NCBI GenBank assembly: GCA_903951425.1
Contig: CAJBBX010000066.1
Location: forward strand, 42,283 to 106,282
DNA from: an uncultured Chthonomonas sp.
Lineage (GTDB): Bacteria; Armatimonadota; Chthonomonadetes; Chthonomonadales; CAJBBX01
DNA length: 64,000 nucleotides
Direction: 5' to 3'
A program made the translations under genes and the position numbers. Positions 38,379 to 45,960 of the stretch are shown here, in pieces. Numbering within the stretch: position 1 is the first letter of the stretch; each line of letters begins with the position of its first letter. The notes below the pieces were generated by a model. The model worked only from the letters and a program-made list of their open reading frames with translations. It ran no database searches and was not told where the DNA came from.

Positions 38379-39054
38379 CCCATCACTTCGGCGCCCCCTG
38401 CCCGACGTCACGGCACGAGGCGCGCTCCACCTGGCCGCGGCGACCCTCGTTGCCGCCCCGTGCGCCCAAGGGAGAGCCCTCTGGGCCCTCCTCGCCGGCG
38501 TGGCGGTCCTGGCGGCGTGGGTCGAACCTCACTCATTCCGCAACTTGCTGAGCAGGGGCTTCCTGACGTTGGCTCTGACGATGGCGGCTGTCACGGCGAC
38601 CGGCGACGGCCCGGGCGGCTCCTGGGCCCCCGTGGTGGCCCGTGCCGCCGTCCTAGTGCTTGCCTTTGGCGTACTGGGCCGGCGAGCCTCACCCTCCGCG
38701 CTCGCGACGCTGGCGTCCCGGCTACGGCTCGGCGACTTCGGACTGGCCTTGGGCATCGCTGTCAACTCGCTCGATTCCGTGCGTCACACGGCCACCGGCA
38801 CGTGGCATGCCCTGCGCCTGCGCGGAGCGCTACGTGCGGGACCGGTCCGATGCGCTCGGCTCTACGCCGTCACCGTACTCGGCTGCATACTGGCAAGGGC
38901 AGACACGGTGGCCCTGGCCGCAGAGTCCCGCGGCTACGGGCTCTACGACCGACCCGCGCAACTACGGCCCGCAACTGGCGCCGATGTCCAGCTGGCGGTC
39001 GCCGCGTGGACGCTGGCGGTTACAGCCCTGGCAACACGGCTAGTTGAAGCCTGA
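38362..39054 (+). CDS. ECF transporter T component (EcfT/CbiQ-like)
   Basis: 230 residues with about five membrane segments. The cytoplasmic coupling region shows Ala-Arg motifs (ESRGYGLYDRP, matching the A-R-G signature that docks on ATPases). Start GTG 38362 overlaps the S-like gene by 17 bases; ATG 38368 is an alternative. Last gene of the NHLP-STAS-TPP-ECF operon. Its 3' end overlaps the converging mobA gene by about 15 bases. Confidence 0.8.
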   Translation: MSMAPDPSLRRPLPDVTARGALHLAAATLVAAPCAQGRALWALLAGVAVLAAWVEPHSFRNLLSRGFLTLALTMAAVTATGDGPGGSWAPVVARAAVLVLAFGVLGRRASPSALATLASRLRLGDFGLALGIAVNSLDSVRHTATGTWHALRLRGALRAGPVRCARLYAVTVLGCILARADTVALAAESRGYGLYDRPAQLRPATGADVQLAVAAWTLAVTALATRLVEA

Positions 39055-39627
39055 TGCGCGACCAGGGCCGAGCAGGTCCTCCAACTCCGCCGGGGTATTG
39101 GCGCCCAGGGCGCACTGCGGGTCGATCGCCGCCGCGACGAACCGATCCTCCCCCACGGGCGCCCACTCGATGGCATTGAGCCATCGCGATACGCGGATCT
39201 CACCGGCCGTCACGAGGCCAGGAAGCGCCTCCATCGCCCGGCGATCGTAGAGCGCACAGACCGGCTGCGGCCGACCGGCGATCACCGGGACGGCTGCCAT
39301 GCGGCCTCCCAGTGCGCTGATCAGCAGGTCAACCAGCCGCGCATCGAACCGGACCAAGTCGCAGGCAGCCACGAAGACGAGATCACCGCGGGGCTGGTAG
39401 CGCGACAGGGCGGCCAGGACGCCCTGCCCTGGCACATCATCGGGGAGGAAGGCATGGCCGACCAGCGGTTCACGGCCCAAGACCGTTACCGCGGCCCCTG
39501 CGCCAGACAGCGCCCCGGCAATTCGCCCTGCCAGGGGCAGGCCCTCCACGGACAACCTGGCCTTGTCGCGACCCATGCGGCGGCTATAGCCGCCCGTCAG
39601 CAGGACGGCCTCAACGCCGATGCGCAC
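39040..39627 (-). CDS. mobA: Molybdenum cofactor guanylyltransferase
   Basis: 195 residues. Transfers GMP to molybdopterin to make the MGD cofactor of enzymes such as formate dehydrogenase. Nucleotidyltransferase opening VLLTGGYSRRMGRDKARL and metal-site region VFVAACDLVRFD (replacing the usual CDMP). GTG at 39627 is taken as start because it is preceded by a G-rich site; TTG 39639 is the longest alternative. Encoded in the formate dehydrogenase operon, which fits its role. Confidence 0.88.
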   Translation of the reverse strand: MRIGVEAVLLTGGYSRRMGRDKARLSVEGLPLAGRIAGALSGAGAAVTVLGREPLVGHAFLPDDVPGQGVLAALSRYQPRGDLVFVAACDLVRFDARLVDLLISALGGRMAAVPVIAGRPQPVCALYDRRAMEALPGLVTAGEIRVSRWLNAIEWAPVGEDRFVAAAIDPQCALGANTPAELEDLLGPGRASGFN

Positions 39628-39648
39628 GCCAACCCCCAATCGACGCCC

Positions 39649-39972
39649 TCAGAACGCCGCGGTGGCCTCATCGACCGTGGCGAAGGTCGGGATGCGGCCG
39701 GCGATGCCGGACTGCTCCACCACGGTCTGCGGAAAGCCGTTGAGGCATGCAAGGTGCAGGCCGCCACCGGCCATGCCAGCGAAGCGATGTGCTGCGATGA
39801 TGGTGCGCAGGCCCGCGCTGGCCAGATAGCGCAGGTTGGTCAGATCCAGCACCAACCTCGTGCTTCCCTCCTCTACGAGCCCGTTCAACCGGCGCTCCAG
39901 GCCCGGCGCAGAGACGGCATCCAGGTTGTCAATCACAGGAACGACGACGGCGGACGGGGATGTGGCGGCCAT
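39649..39972 (-). CDS. STAS-domain anti-sigma factor antagonist
   Basis: 107 residues, a lone STAS domain. Acceptor serine region LTNLRYLASAGLRTIIAAH. It lies four bases after the RsbW-like kinase gene, forming the classical kinase/antagonist pair of partner switching. A second and third STAS protein are encoded in the facing operon. Confidence 0.88.
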   Translation of the reverse strand: MAATSPSAVVVPVIDNLDAVSAPGLERRLNGLVEEGSTRLVLDLTNLRYLASAGLRTIIAAHRFAGMAGGGLHLACLNGFPQTVVEQSGIAGRIPTFATVDEATAAF

Positions 39973-39976
39973 AGGT

Positions 39977-40414
39977 CTATGCTCCTTGCGGCGCGGCTAA
40001 GCGCTTGGTCAGTGTCAGTTCGTTGCCGCCCGCCTCAGTGATGCGGTGCGCAACGACGTCCATGTTGTTGCGGATCAGGTGAATGCCAAGGCCGCCGATG
40101 GCGCGATCTTCGATGGGCGCGCTGATGTCCGGCGTAGGCGCTTGGGTCGGGTCATACGGCGGGGCCGTGTCAGTCAGGCGAACCACGAGGCTGCCGTCCA
40201 CTACTGAGACCTGTAGCTGGACGTCGCCGACGCACTGCCCGTAGCCGTGCATGACGACATTGGTCGCGGCCTCGTCCACGGAGAGCATCACGGCCATGGT
40301 GAAGTTGGGCAGCTGCCCAAGCTGGTCGCAGAACGTTTCCACGCAGTCGCGCAACGATGCCAGATGCTCGACATCGCCCGGCACAGTCACCTCCACACTC
40401 GTTGCCATGGCCAT
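39977..40414 (-). CDS. RsbW/SpoIIAB-like anti-sigma serine kinase
   Basis: 145 residues, HATPase_c_2 type. N box SVDEAATNVVMHGYG and G1 box DRAIGGLGIHLIRNN are clear. Such proteins bind a sigma factor or other target and phosphorylate STAS antagonists. Its gene is 56 bases after the formate dehydrogenase gene and four before a STAS gene. No cognate sigma factor gene is adjacent, so the output may be non-transcriptional or act at a distance. Confidence 0.88.
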   Translation of the reverse strand: MAMATSVEVTVPGDVEHLASLRDCVETFCDQLGQLPNFTMAVMLSVDEAATNVVMHGYGQCVGDVQLQVSVVDGSLVVRLTDTAPPYDPTQAPTPDISAPIEDRAIGGLGIHLIRNNMDVVAHRITEAGGNELTLTKRLAAPQGA

Positions 40415-40470
40415 ACGTGTTTCCTCGCGGCGGGCGGGCCTGCGCAGCCCGTGGCGCCGGTCGCTCTCTG

Positions 40471-43146
40471 CTAGCGGTCGTCGTCCCCTGCCAGCCTAAC
40501 CTGCACGGCCGTCACCTTGAACTCCGGCGTCTTGGATACCGGGTCCAGCGCGGCCTGCGTGAGCCTGTTGGTGGGCGCTTCGTAGAAGTGGAACGTCATG
40601 AAGGCGGTCCCCGGCGAGACCGCGTCAGTGATCCACGCATGCAAGTTCAGGCTACCACGTCGCGACGACACAGTCACGAGATCGCCGTCCGCCACGCCGC
40701 GCGCGACTGCGTCGTCGGGGTGCACCCAGACCAGTTCCTCCGGGTTCAGCTCCATGAGGCCCTCCACATGGGCTGTCATGGCGAGATGGAAGTGGTAGAG
40801 GCTTCTTCCCGTGGTCAGCACCAGTGGGTAGCTCTCGTCCGGCGCTTCGGCAGACGGGCGGTAGGCCAGCGCGGCGAACCGCGCTTTTCCGCTAGGCGTG
40901 GCGAACCGGTCCACGTGCAGGCGCGGCGTCCCCGGATGCTCGACCGATGGGCAGGGCCACTGGATGCCGTCGCCCGCAAGGCGGTCGAACCGAATGCCCG
41001 CGAACGCAGGCGCCACCTCCGACATCTCGTCGCGAATCTGAGAGGCATCGGTGAAGTCGAAGCCGCCGGCGCCCATGCGCCGGGCGATGTCGCAGACGAT
41101 CTGCCAGTCCTGCCGCGCCTGCCCCGGCGGCGGCACGGCGGCGCGGACACGCTGAACGCGCCGCTCAAGATTCGTGAACGTGCCGTCCTTCTCGGCGAAG
41201 CCGGCGGCCGGCAGCACCACATCGGCCAGCTCCGCGGTGCCGCTGAGGAGGATGTCCTGCACCACGACGAACTCGGCGGCGCGGATAGCCTCCTGGGCAC
41301 GCGTGGTATCTGCGGCGGAGTAGGCCACATCCATGCCGGTGATGTAGAGGGCGCCGATGGAGCCCGAGCGCGCGGCGTCCAGCATCTCCATCACGGTGAG
41401 CCCAGGCGTATCGGGAAGGTCCACGCCCCAACGGCGGCCCACGGCCTCGCGGCTGGCCGGATCCCGCACGGGCAGGCCGCCGGCAAGGCTGTCGGGCACA
41501 CAACCCACATCGCAAGCGCCCTGCACGTTGTTCTGGCCGCGCATGGGCATCACGCCGGCGCCAGGCCTCCCTATGTTGCCGGTGAGGAGCGCCAGGTTGG
41601 CGATGGCCAACACGTTGTCGGTGCCGTGCGTATGCTCAGTGATGCCCAGCGAGTAGACGATCATGGCCGGGGCAGTCGCGGCGTAGAGCCGCGCCGCCTC
41701 GGCGATGGTTGCCCACGGGACGCCGGTGGTCTCCTCGACCCAGGCCGGATCCATGGCCATCACCGCCTGCACGAACGGCAGGAATCCCTCGGTCCGCTCC
41801 TCGATGAAGGTCAACTTCTCCAGCCCCGCGTCCAGGATGGCCCTTGCCATACCCATCAGCAGGGGCACATCGGTGCCCGGTCGCAAGCGCACGTGGATGC
41901 GCGCACGTTGGGCCAGGTCCGTCTCACGCGGGTCAACCACGATCAGCGGCACCCGCCGGGCCGCTCGGCGGATGTGGGCCCCGACGACCGGATGTGCCTC
42001 AGTGGTGTTGGAGCCGACGACCAGCACGCAAGAGGCCTTCGCAATGTCTGCGATGGGGCTGGTGCCGCCGCCGGTGCCCAGGCTCTGCTTCAGGCCGGTA
42101 ACCGTGGGCGCGTGGCAGAGGCGGGCGCAGTTGTCCACATTGTTCGACCCCATGACGGCTCGCGCGAACTTCTGCGTGAGGTAGACCTCCTCATTGGTGC
42201 AGCGCGCTGAGCCAATGCAGGCGAAGGTGGTCCCGTGACACGCCGCGAATCGGTGCGCCACCAAGTCCAGCGCCTCATCCCATGTGGCCGGCGTCAGGGC
42301 GCCATCCCTCCGGATCATGGGCGTGATCAGGCGCTTGTCGCTGTTGATGAAGCCCATGCCGTAGCGGCCCTTAACGCAGAGCTGGCCCCGGTTGACCGGG
42401 CCGTCGGCCTCGCCGCGTACCGAGACTACCCTGTCACCGCGGACTCCCAGCAGCAGAGAGCAGCCGGTCCCGCAATAGGGGCAGACAGTTCGAACTTCGC
42501 GGGCCGGCGGCCGCGGTTCACGGTGCACCAGGGCGCCCGTTGGGCAACGGACTACACACTCGCCACAGGACTCGCAGATTGACTCCGTGATCGGCACATC
42601 GCTTCCGGCCACGACCGCCGTCGCGGCGCCGCTGTAGCCCACCGCCAGTGCGCCGCGCCCCTGGACCTCATCGCAGGTTCGAACGCAGATGCCACAGAGC
42701 ACGCAGCGCTGGGGATCCCGGAGGAAGAATGGGTTGCTCTCATCCTTCGGCGCCGAGTTCGTCAGCGACCGCAATCGGCCCAGCCGCGCCTCATCCACGC
42801 CAATCTGTGCGGCTACCTGCTGCAGCTTGCATGCATGGTTCGATGCGCACGTCAGGCACTGCATGGGATGCGCGCTCAGGATCAGGTCCAAGGCCGCCTC
42901 CCGCGCCTCACGGACCGGCCCGGTGTCGGTGGCGATGCTCATCCCCTCGCGAACGGCGAGCTGGCAGGATGCGCTGAGAGGGCCGTCGTCCACCTGCACG
43001 ACGCAAAGCCTGCAGTGGCCGCCCGGCGGCAGGTCGGGGTGGTGGCATAGGTGCGGGATGTCCAAGCCGACCGCAAGGGCAGCTTGCAGGACGGTCTGGC
43101 CTTCAGCGGCGGCAACCGGCATCCCGTCGATGATCAGGTTGGGCAC
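40471..43146 (-). CDS. fdhF: Formate dehydrogenase alpha subunit (Mo-bisMGD, cysteine type)
   Basis: 891 residues. N-terminal [2Fe-2S] domain (CHHPDLPPGGHCRLCVV), a His-Cys [4Fe-4S] segment (CLTCASNHACKLQ), two ferredoxin clusters (CVLCGICVRTCDEVQ, CESCGECVVRCPTGA), then the molybdopterin domain beginning CPYCGTGCSLLL. The metal-ligand residue is Cys in CARLCHAPTV, where selenoenzymes have Sec. This is the soluble NAD-linked FDH layout. GTG 43146 lies one base after the stop of the beta subunit gene, with GGAGG upstream; the longer frame is not family-like. Confidence 0.93.
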   Translation of the reverse strand: MPNLIIDGMPVAAAEGQTVLQAALAVGLDIPHLCHHPDLPPGGHCRLCVVQVDDGPLSASCQLAVREGMSIATDTGPVREAREAALDLILSAHPMQCLTCASNHACKLQQVAAQIGVDEARLGRLRSLTNSAPKDESNPFFLRDPQRCVLCGICVRTCDEVQGRGALAVGYSGAATAVVAGSDVPITESICESCGECVVRCPTGALVHREPRPPAREVRTVCPYCGTGCSLLLGVRGDRVVSVRGEADGPVNRGQLCVKGRYGMGFINSDKRLITPMIRRDGALTPATWDEALDLVAHRFAACHGTTFACIGSARCTNEEVYLTQKFARAVMGSNNVDNCARLCHAPTVTGLKQSLGTGGGTSPIADIAKASCVLVVGSNTTEAHPVVGAHIRRAARRVPLIVVDPRETDLAQRARIHVRLRPGTDVPLLMGMARAILDAGLEKLTFIEERTEGFLPFVQAVMAMDPAWVEETTGVPWATIAEAARLYAATAPAMIVYSLGITEHTHGTDNVLAIANLALLTGNIGRPGAGVMPMRGQNNVQGACDVGCVPDSLAGGLPVRDPASREAVGRRWGVDLPDTPGLTVMEMLDAARSGSIGALYITGMDVAYSAADTTRAQEAIRAAEFVVVQDILLSGTAELADVVLPAAGFAEKDGTFTNLERRVQRVRAAVPPPGQARQDWQIVCDIARRMGAGGFDFTDASQIRDEMSEVAPAFAGIRFDRLAGDGIQWPCPSVEHPGTPRLHVDRFATPSGKARFAALAYRPSAEAPDESYPLVLTTGRSLYHFHLAMTAHVEGLMELNPEELVWVHPDDAVARGVADGDLVTVSSRRGSLNLHAWITDAVSPGTAFMTFHFYEAPTNRLTQAALDPVSKTPEFKVTAVQVRLAGDDDR

Positions 43147-43147
43147 G

Positions 43148-44797
43148 TCACATCGCCTCCATGGAACACCAGTCAGCCGGACATCGGCGCTCCACCGCGT
43201 GGGCGGCGAACTCATCGGCAAACGCCCGCATGGCCGAAAGGACCACCGATGCGGCCGAACGCCCGTACGCGCAGAACGATGACGAGCGCATGGCGGCCTC
43301 CATCCGAACGACAAGGTCCAGGTCCGCCTGACATGCGCCAGGACCCATCAGACTGCGCAGTGCCAGCACCACCTGCTGCGTGCCCAGTCGGCAGGGCGCA
43401 CAGTGGCCGCATGACTCTGCCGCGGCGAACTCGGCGAAGGCGCGCGACGCGGCCACCATGCAGGTACGGTGGTCAACGACGATGAGCCCGCCCGATCCCA
43501 GCGGTGACCCGGCGGCCTTCATCGCGTCGAAGCAGATGGGCGTATCCACCGCGTCAGCCGGTAGGAACGCGCCCAGCGGGCCACCGGTCTGGATCGCCTT
43601 CAGCTCGGCGCCGTCGGCCATACCTCCACAGCCCTCGTCGATCACCTGGCGCAACGTGGCGCCCATGGGGACTTCGACGACGCCGGGGCGGCGCACAAAG
43701 CCACTGACTGCCAGGATAGCCGGACCCGTCGTCGCTGGAGTGCCTTTTGAGGCGAACCACTCGGAGCCGTGGCGCATGATGAGCGGCACGAGCGCCAGCG
43801 TCTTCACGTTATCCACCACGGTGGGACGGCCCCAAAGACCGTGTTCCGTGGGCAGAGGCGGACGCAGGCGCGGGCGGCCCGCCGCCCCCTCCATGGAGTT
43901 GAGCAGGGCCGTCTCATCGCCGCAGACGTACCGTCCGCCGCCGTTGAAGACCTCGACGGTGAAATCGGAGCCGAGTGCGCCGCGATCGGACGCCTCACGC
44001 GCCGCACGACGGACCGTTTCACCGGCGTCCTCGTATTCCGAACGAATGTAGACGATGCCCCTGGCGGCGCCCACGGCGTGCCCGGCGATGGCCATGCCCT
44101 CGAGCACGCTGTGCGGGTCCTGCTGTAGGATGGCGAGGTCGGCAAACGCGCCGGGGTCACCCTCCGCGGCGTTGCATATCACCACCTTGTCAGGCGCAAC
44201 CACGGCGCGAGCGTGGTCCCACTTTGCCGCCGTTGGGAAGCCGGCGCCGCCTCGTCCGCGTAGGCGTGCGGTCCGGATCACCTCGACCACCGCCTCGGCA
44301 GGCATCGCCAGCGCGGCCTGTAGGCCCGCATAGCCTCCGGCTGCCCGGTAGTCGTCCACCGACTCGGGCCTGATGCTACCGCAACGTGCGAGTGCGCCGC
44401 CAGGCCGACCATCGGGCGCAGCTATCCCCCAGGATCGGATCGCCTCCGGAGCCCGCTCGGCGCCCATGACGGACTCGAGCGCGGCATCCAGAGCCGGCGG
44501 CCTGGCCTTTCGGGCATCTCCGGCCAGCGTGAACGACGAGTAGAACGTGGCTGCAGCATAGGCCTTGCTCTCTGGAAGGCCCAGAGAGCGCGCCAACGCA
44601 GCGATCGTCCCGTTGGCGATGGAGCCGTGCCACCGCTGCAACAGAGCCAGGGCGGGCATGAGCAACCCCGGCCGCTCAAGGCGCGGAAGGGTGTCCGCCC
44701 TTAGCTCAGCCAGGACGGCCTCGACGACCGGCCGGGCAGCACGCTCCAGTGGGCCGGCATCGTTTGCCGGTCGCCCTCCCGAGGCCCAGCGCCTCAC
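43148..44797 (-). CDS. NADH-module subunit (NuoF-like, degenerate NuoE N-terminus)
   Basis: 549 residues. The main part is NuoF/FDH-beta: FMN and NAD sites RGRGGAGFPTAAKW and VICNAAEGDPGAF, SLBB region, and the [4Fe-4S] motif ESCGHCAPCRLGT. Residues about 25-110 resemble the helical N-terminal half of NuoE (LLMPALALLQRWHGSI, AYAAATFYSSFTL), but the four cysteines of the NuoE [2Fe-2S] cluster are missing. It passes electrons between the formate dehydrogenase and NAD. Four-base overlap with the regulator upstream. Confidence 0.88.
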   Translation of the reverse strand: MRRWASGGRPANDAGPLERAARPVVEAVLAELRADTLPRLERPGLLMPALALLQRWHGSIANGTIAALARSLGLPESKAYAAATFYSSFTLAGDARKARPPALDAALESVMGAERAPEAIRSWGIAAPDGRPGGALARCGSIRPESVDDYRAAGGYAGLQAALAMPAEAVVEVIRTARLRGRGGAGFPTAAKWDHARAVVAPDKVVICNAAEGDPGAFADLAILQQDPHSVLEGMAIAGHAVGAARGIVYIRSEYEDAGETVRRAAREASDRGALGSDFTVEVFNGGGRYVCGDETALLNSMEGAAGRPRLRPPLPTEHGLWGRPTVVDNVKTLALVPLIMRHGSEWFASKGTPATTGPAILAVSGFVRRPGVVEVPMGATLRQVIDEGCGGMADGAELKAIQTGGPLGAFLPADAVDTPICFDAMKAAGSPLGSGGLIVVDHRTCMVAASRAFAEFAAAESCGHCAPCRLGTQQVVLALRSLMGPGACQADLDLVVRMEAAMRSSSFCAYGRSAASVVLSAMRAFADEFAAHAVERRCPADWCSMEAM

Positions 44798-45960
44798 AAC
44801 TGCTCCGGGCCCAGGCGACGGACGGCCATGGCCGTGATGTCATCGCTCTGCAGGGCGCCGTCGGCGAAGGCGTGGACATCGTCGAAGACCGCCTGCACCA
44901 GCCCGTCCGCGTCGAGACCGGCGTTCCGCTCCAGCGTGGCCGCCAGCCGCTCCGTGCCGAGCATGGCCTGGGTGCGGTTCTCGGCCTCCGTCACGCCATC
45001 CGTGTAGAGGAACAGGTACTCGCCCGGCTGCATGGTCCGAGTGCCTTCGCGGTACGTGACGCCGTCGAAGCCGCCGAGGAGCGGCCCACCCACGGTGCGC
45101 AACTCCTCCGCCGAGCCGCCGGGCGACACCAGCATGGGCGGGTTGTGGCCGCCGCTGCAGTAGGTCAGCTCGCCCGTGGCGAGGTTCAACAACCCGTAAA
45201 AGAGCGTGACGAACATGCTGGTCGGGTTGTTGACGCAGAGCATGTCATTCGCTTCCGTGAGGCACTGCGACGGGCAGAGGCCCTGCAGCGCTCGACCACG
45301 CACCAGGGCCCGGCTGAGCATCATGTAGAGCGCGGCGGGGATCCCCTTGCCGGAGACATCGGCCACGATGATACCCAGGCGGTCCTCGTCAAGCATGAAG
45401 AAGTCGTAGAAGTCGCCGCCCACCTCGCGCGCCGGTGTCATCCTCGCGAAGATGTCCAGATCGGTCCGCTCCGGGAAGGGCGGGAATGTGGAGGGGAGGA
45501 CCGACTGCTGCATGTCTGCGGCAATCTGCAACTCACGCTGGATGTTCTCCAGCTGCGAGTGCGTCGCCAACGCACTCTTGACCTCCTCAACGTTGCGGAT
45601 CGTCTTCTCAAGCGTGACATGGAGGTCGGCAAAGTCTATGGGCTTGGTCAGGAAGTCAAACGCTCCGCGGTTCATGGCGGTCCGGATGTTGTCGAGGTCG
45701 CCATAGGCGGAGACCACGACCGAGCGCAGGACGCGGTCGAGCTCCTTGAGGTGTACGAGGAGGGTCAGGCCGTCCATCTCCGGCATGTTGATATCCGTCA
45801 GGACAATCTCGATGTCCGGCTCTGCGGCGATCTTGGCCATGGCCTCGACGCCGTTCCGCGCGAAGCTGAAGTTGATCTCACCTTCCCGGATCTGCCTGCG
45901 GAACCGCTGCCGGATGAGCAGCTCTACATCTTCCTCGTCATCGACAACCAAGACCCTCAT
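44794..45960 (-). CDS. Response regulator fused to PP2C-type (SpoIIE/RsbU) phosphatase
   Basis: 388 residues. Receiver domain 1-120 with phospho-acceptor Asp in VLTDINMPEMDG and the conserved Lys in FLTKPIDF. A helical linker (about 125-160) leads to the SpoIIE phosphatase (VGGDFYDFFML, ADVSGKGIPAALYMM, LYTDGVTEAEN, DDITAMAVRR). Such proteins dephosphorylate STAS antagonists. Overlaps the sensor kinase gene by four bases, so signal input, phosphatase and, downstream, kinase and antagonist lie in one operon. Confidence 0.93.
   Translation of the reverse strand: MRVLVVDDEEDVELLIRQRFRRQIREGEINFSFARNGVEAMAKIAAEPDIEIVLTDINMPEMDGLTLLVHLKELDRVLRSVVVSAYGDLDNIRTAMNRGAFDFLTKPIDFADLHVTLEKTIRNVEEVKSALATHSQLENIQRELQIAADMQQSVLPSTFPPFPERTDLDIFARMTPAREVGGDFYDFFMLDEDRLGIIVADVSGKGIPAALYMMLSRALVRGRALQGLCPSQCLTEANDMLCVNNPTSMFVTLFYGLLNLATGELTYCSGGHNPPMLVSPGGSAEELRTVGGPLLGGFDGVTYREGTRTMQPGEYLFLYTDGVTEAENRTQAMLGTERLAATLERNAGLDADGLVQAVFDDVHAFADGALQSDDITAMAVRRLGPEQL

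Noticed and set aside
40357..42210. 617-codon plus-strand frame opposite the formate dehydrogenase
   Set aside because: FDH on the minus strand has all its cluster motifs; the plus frame has none.
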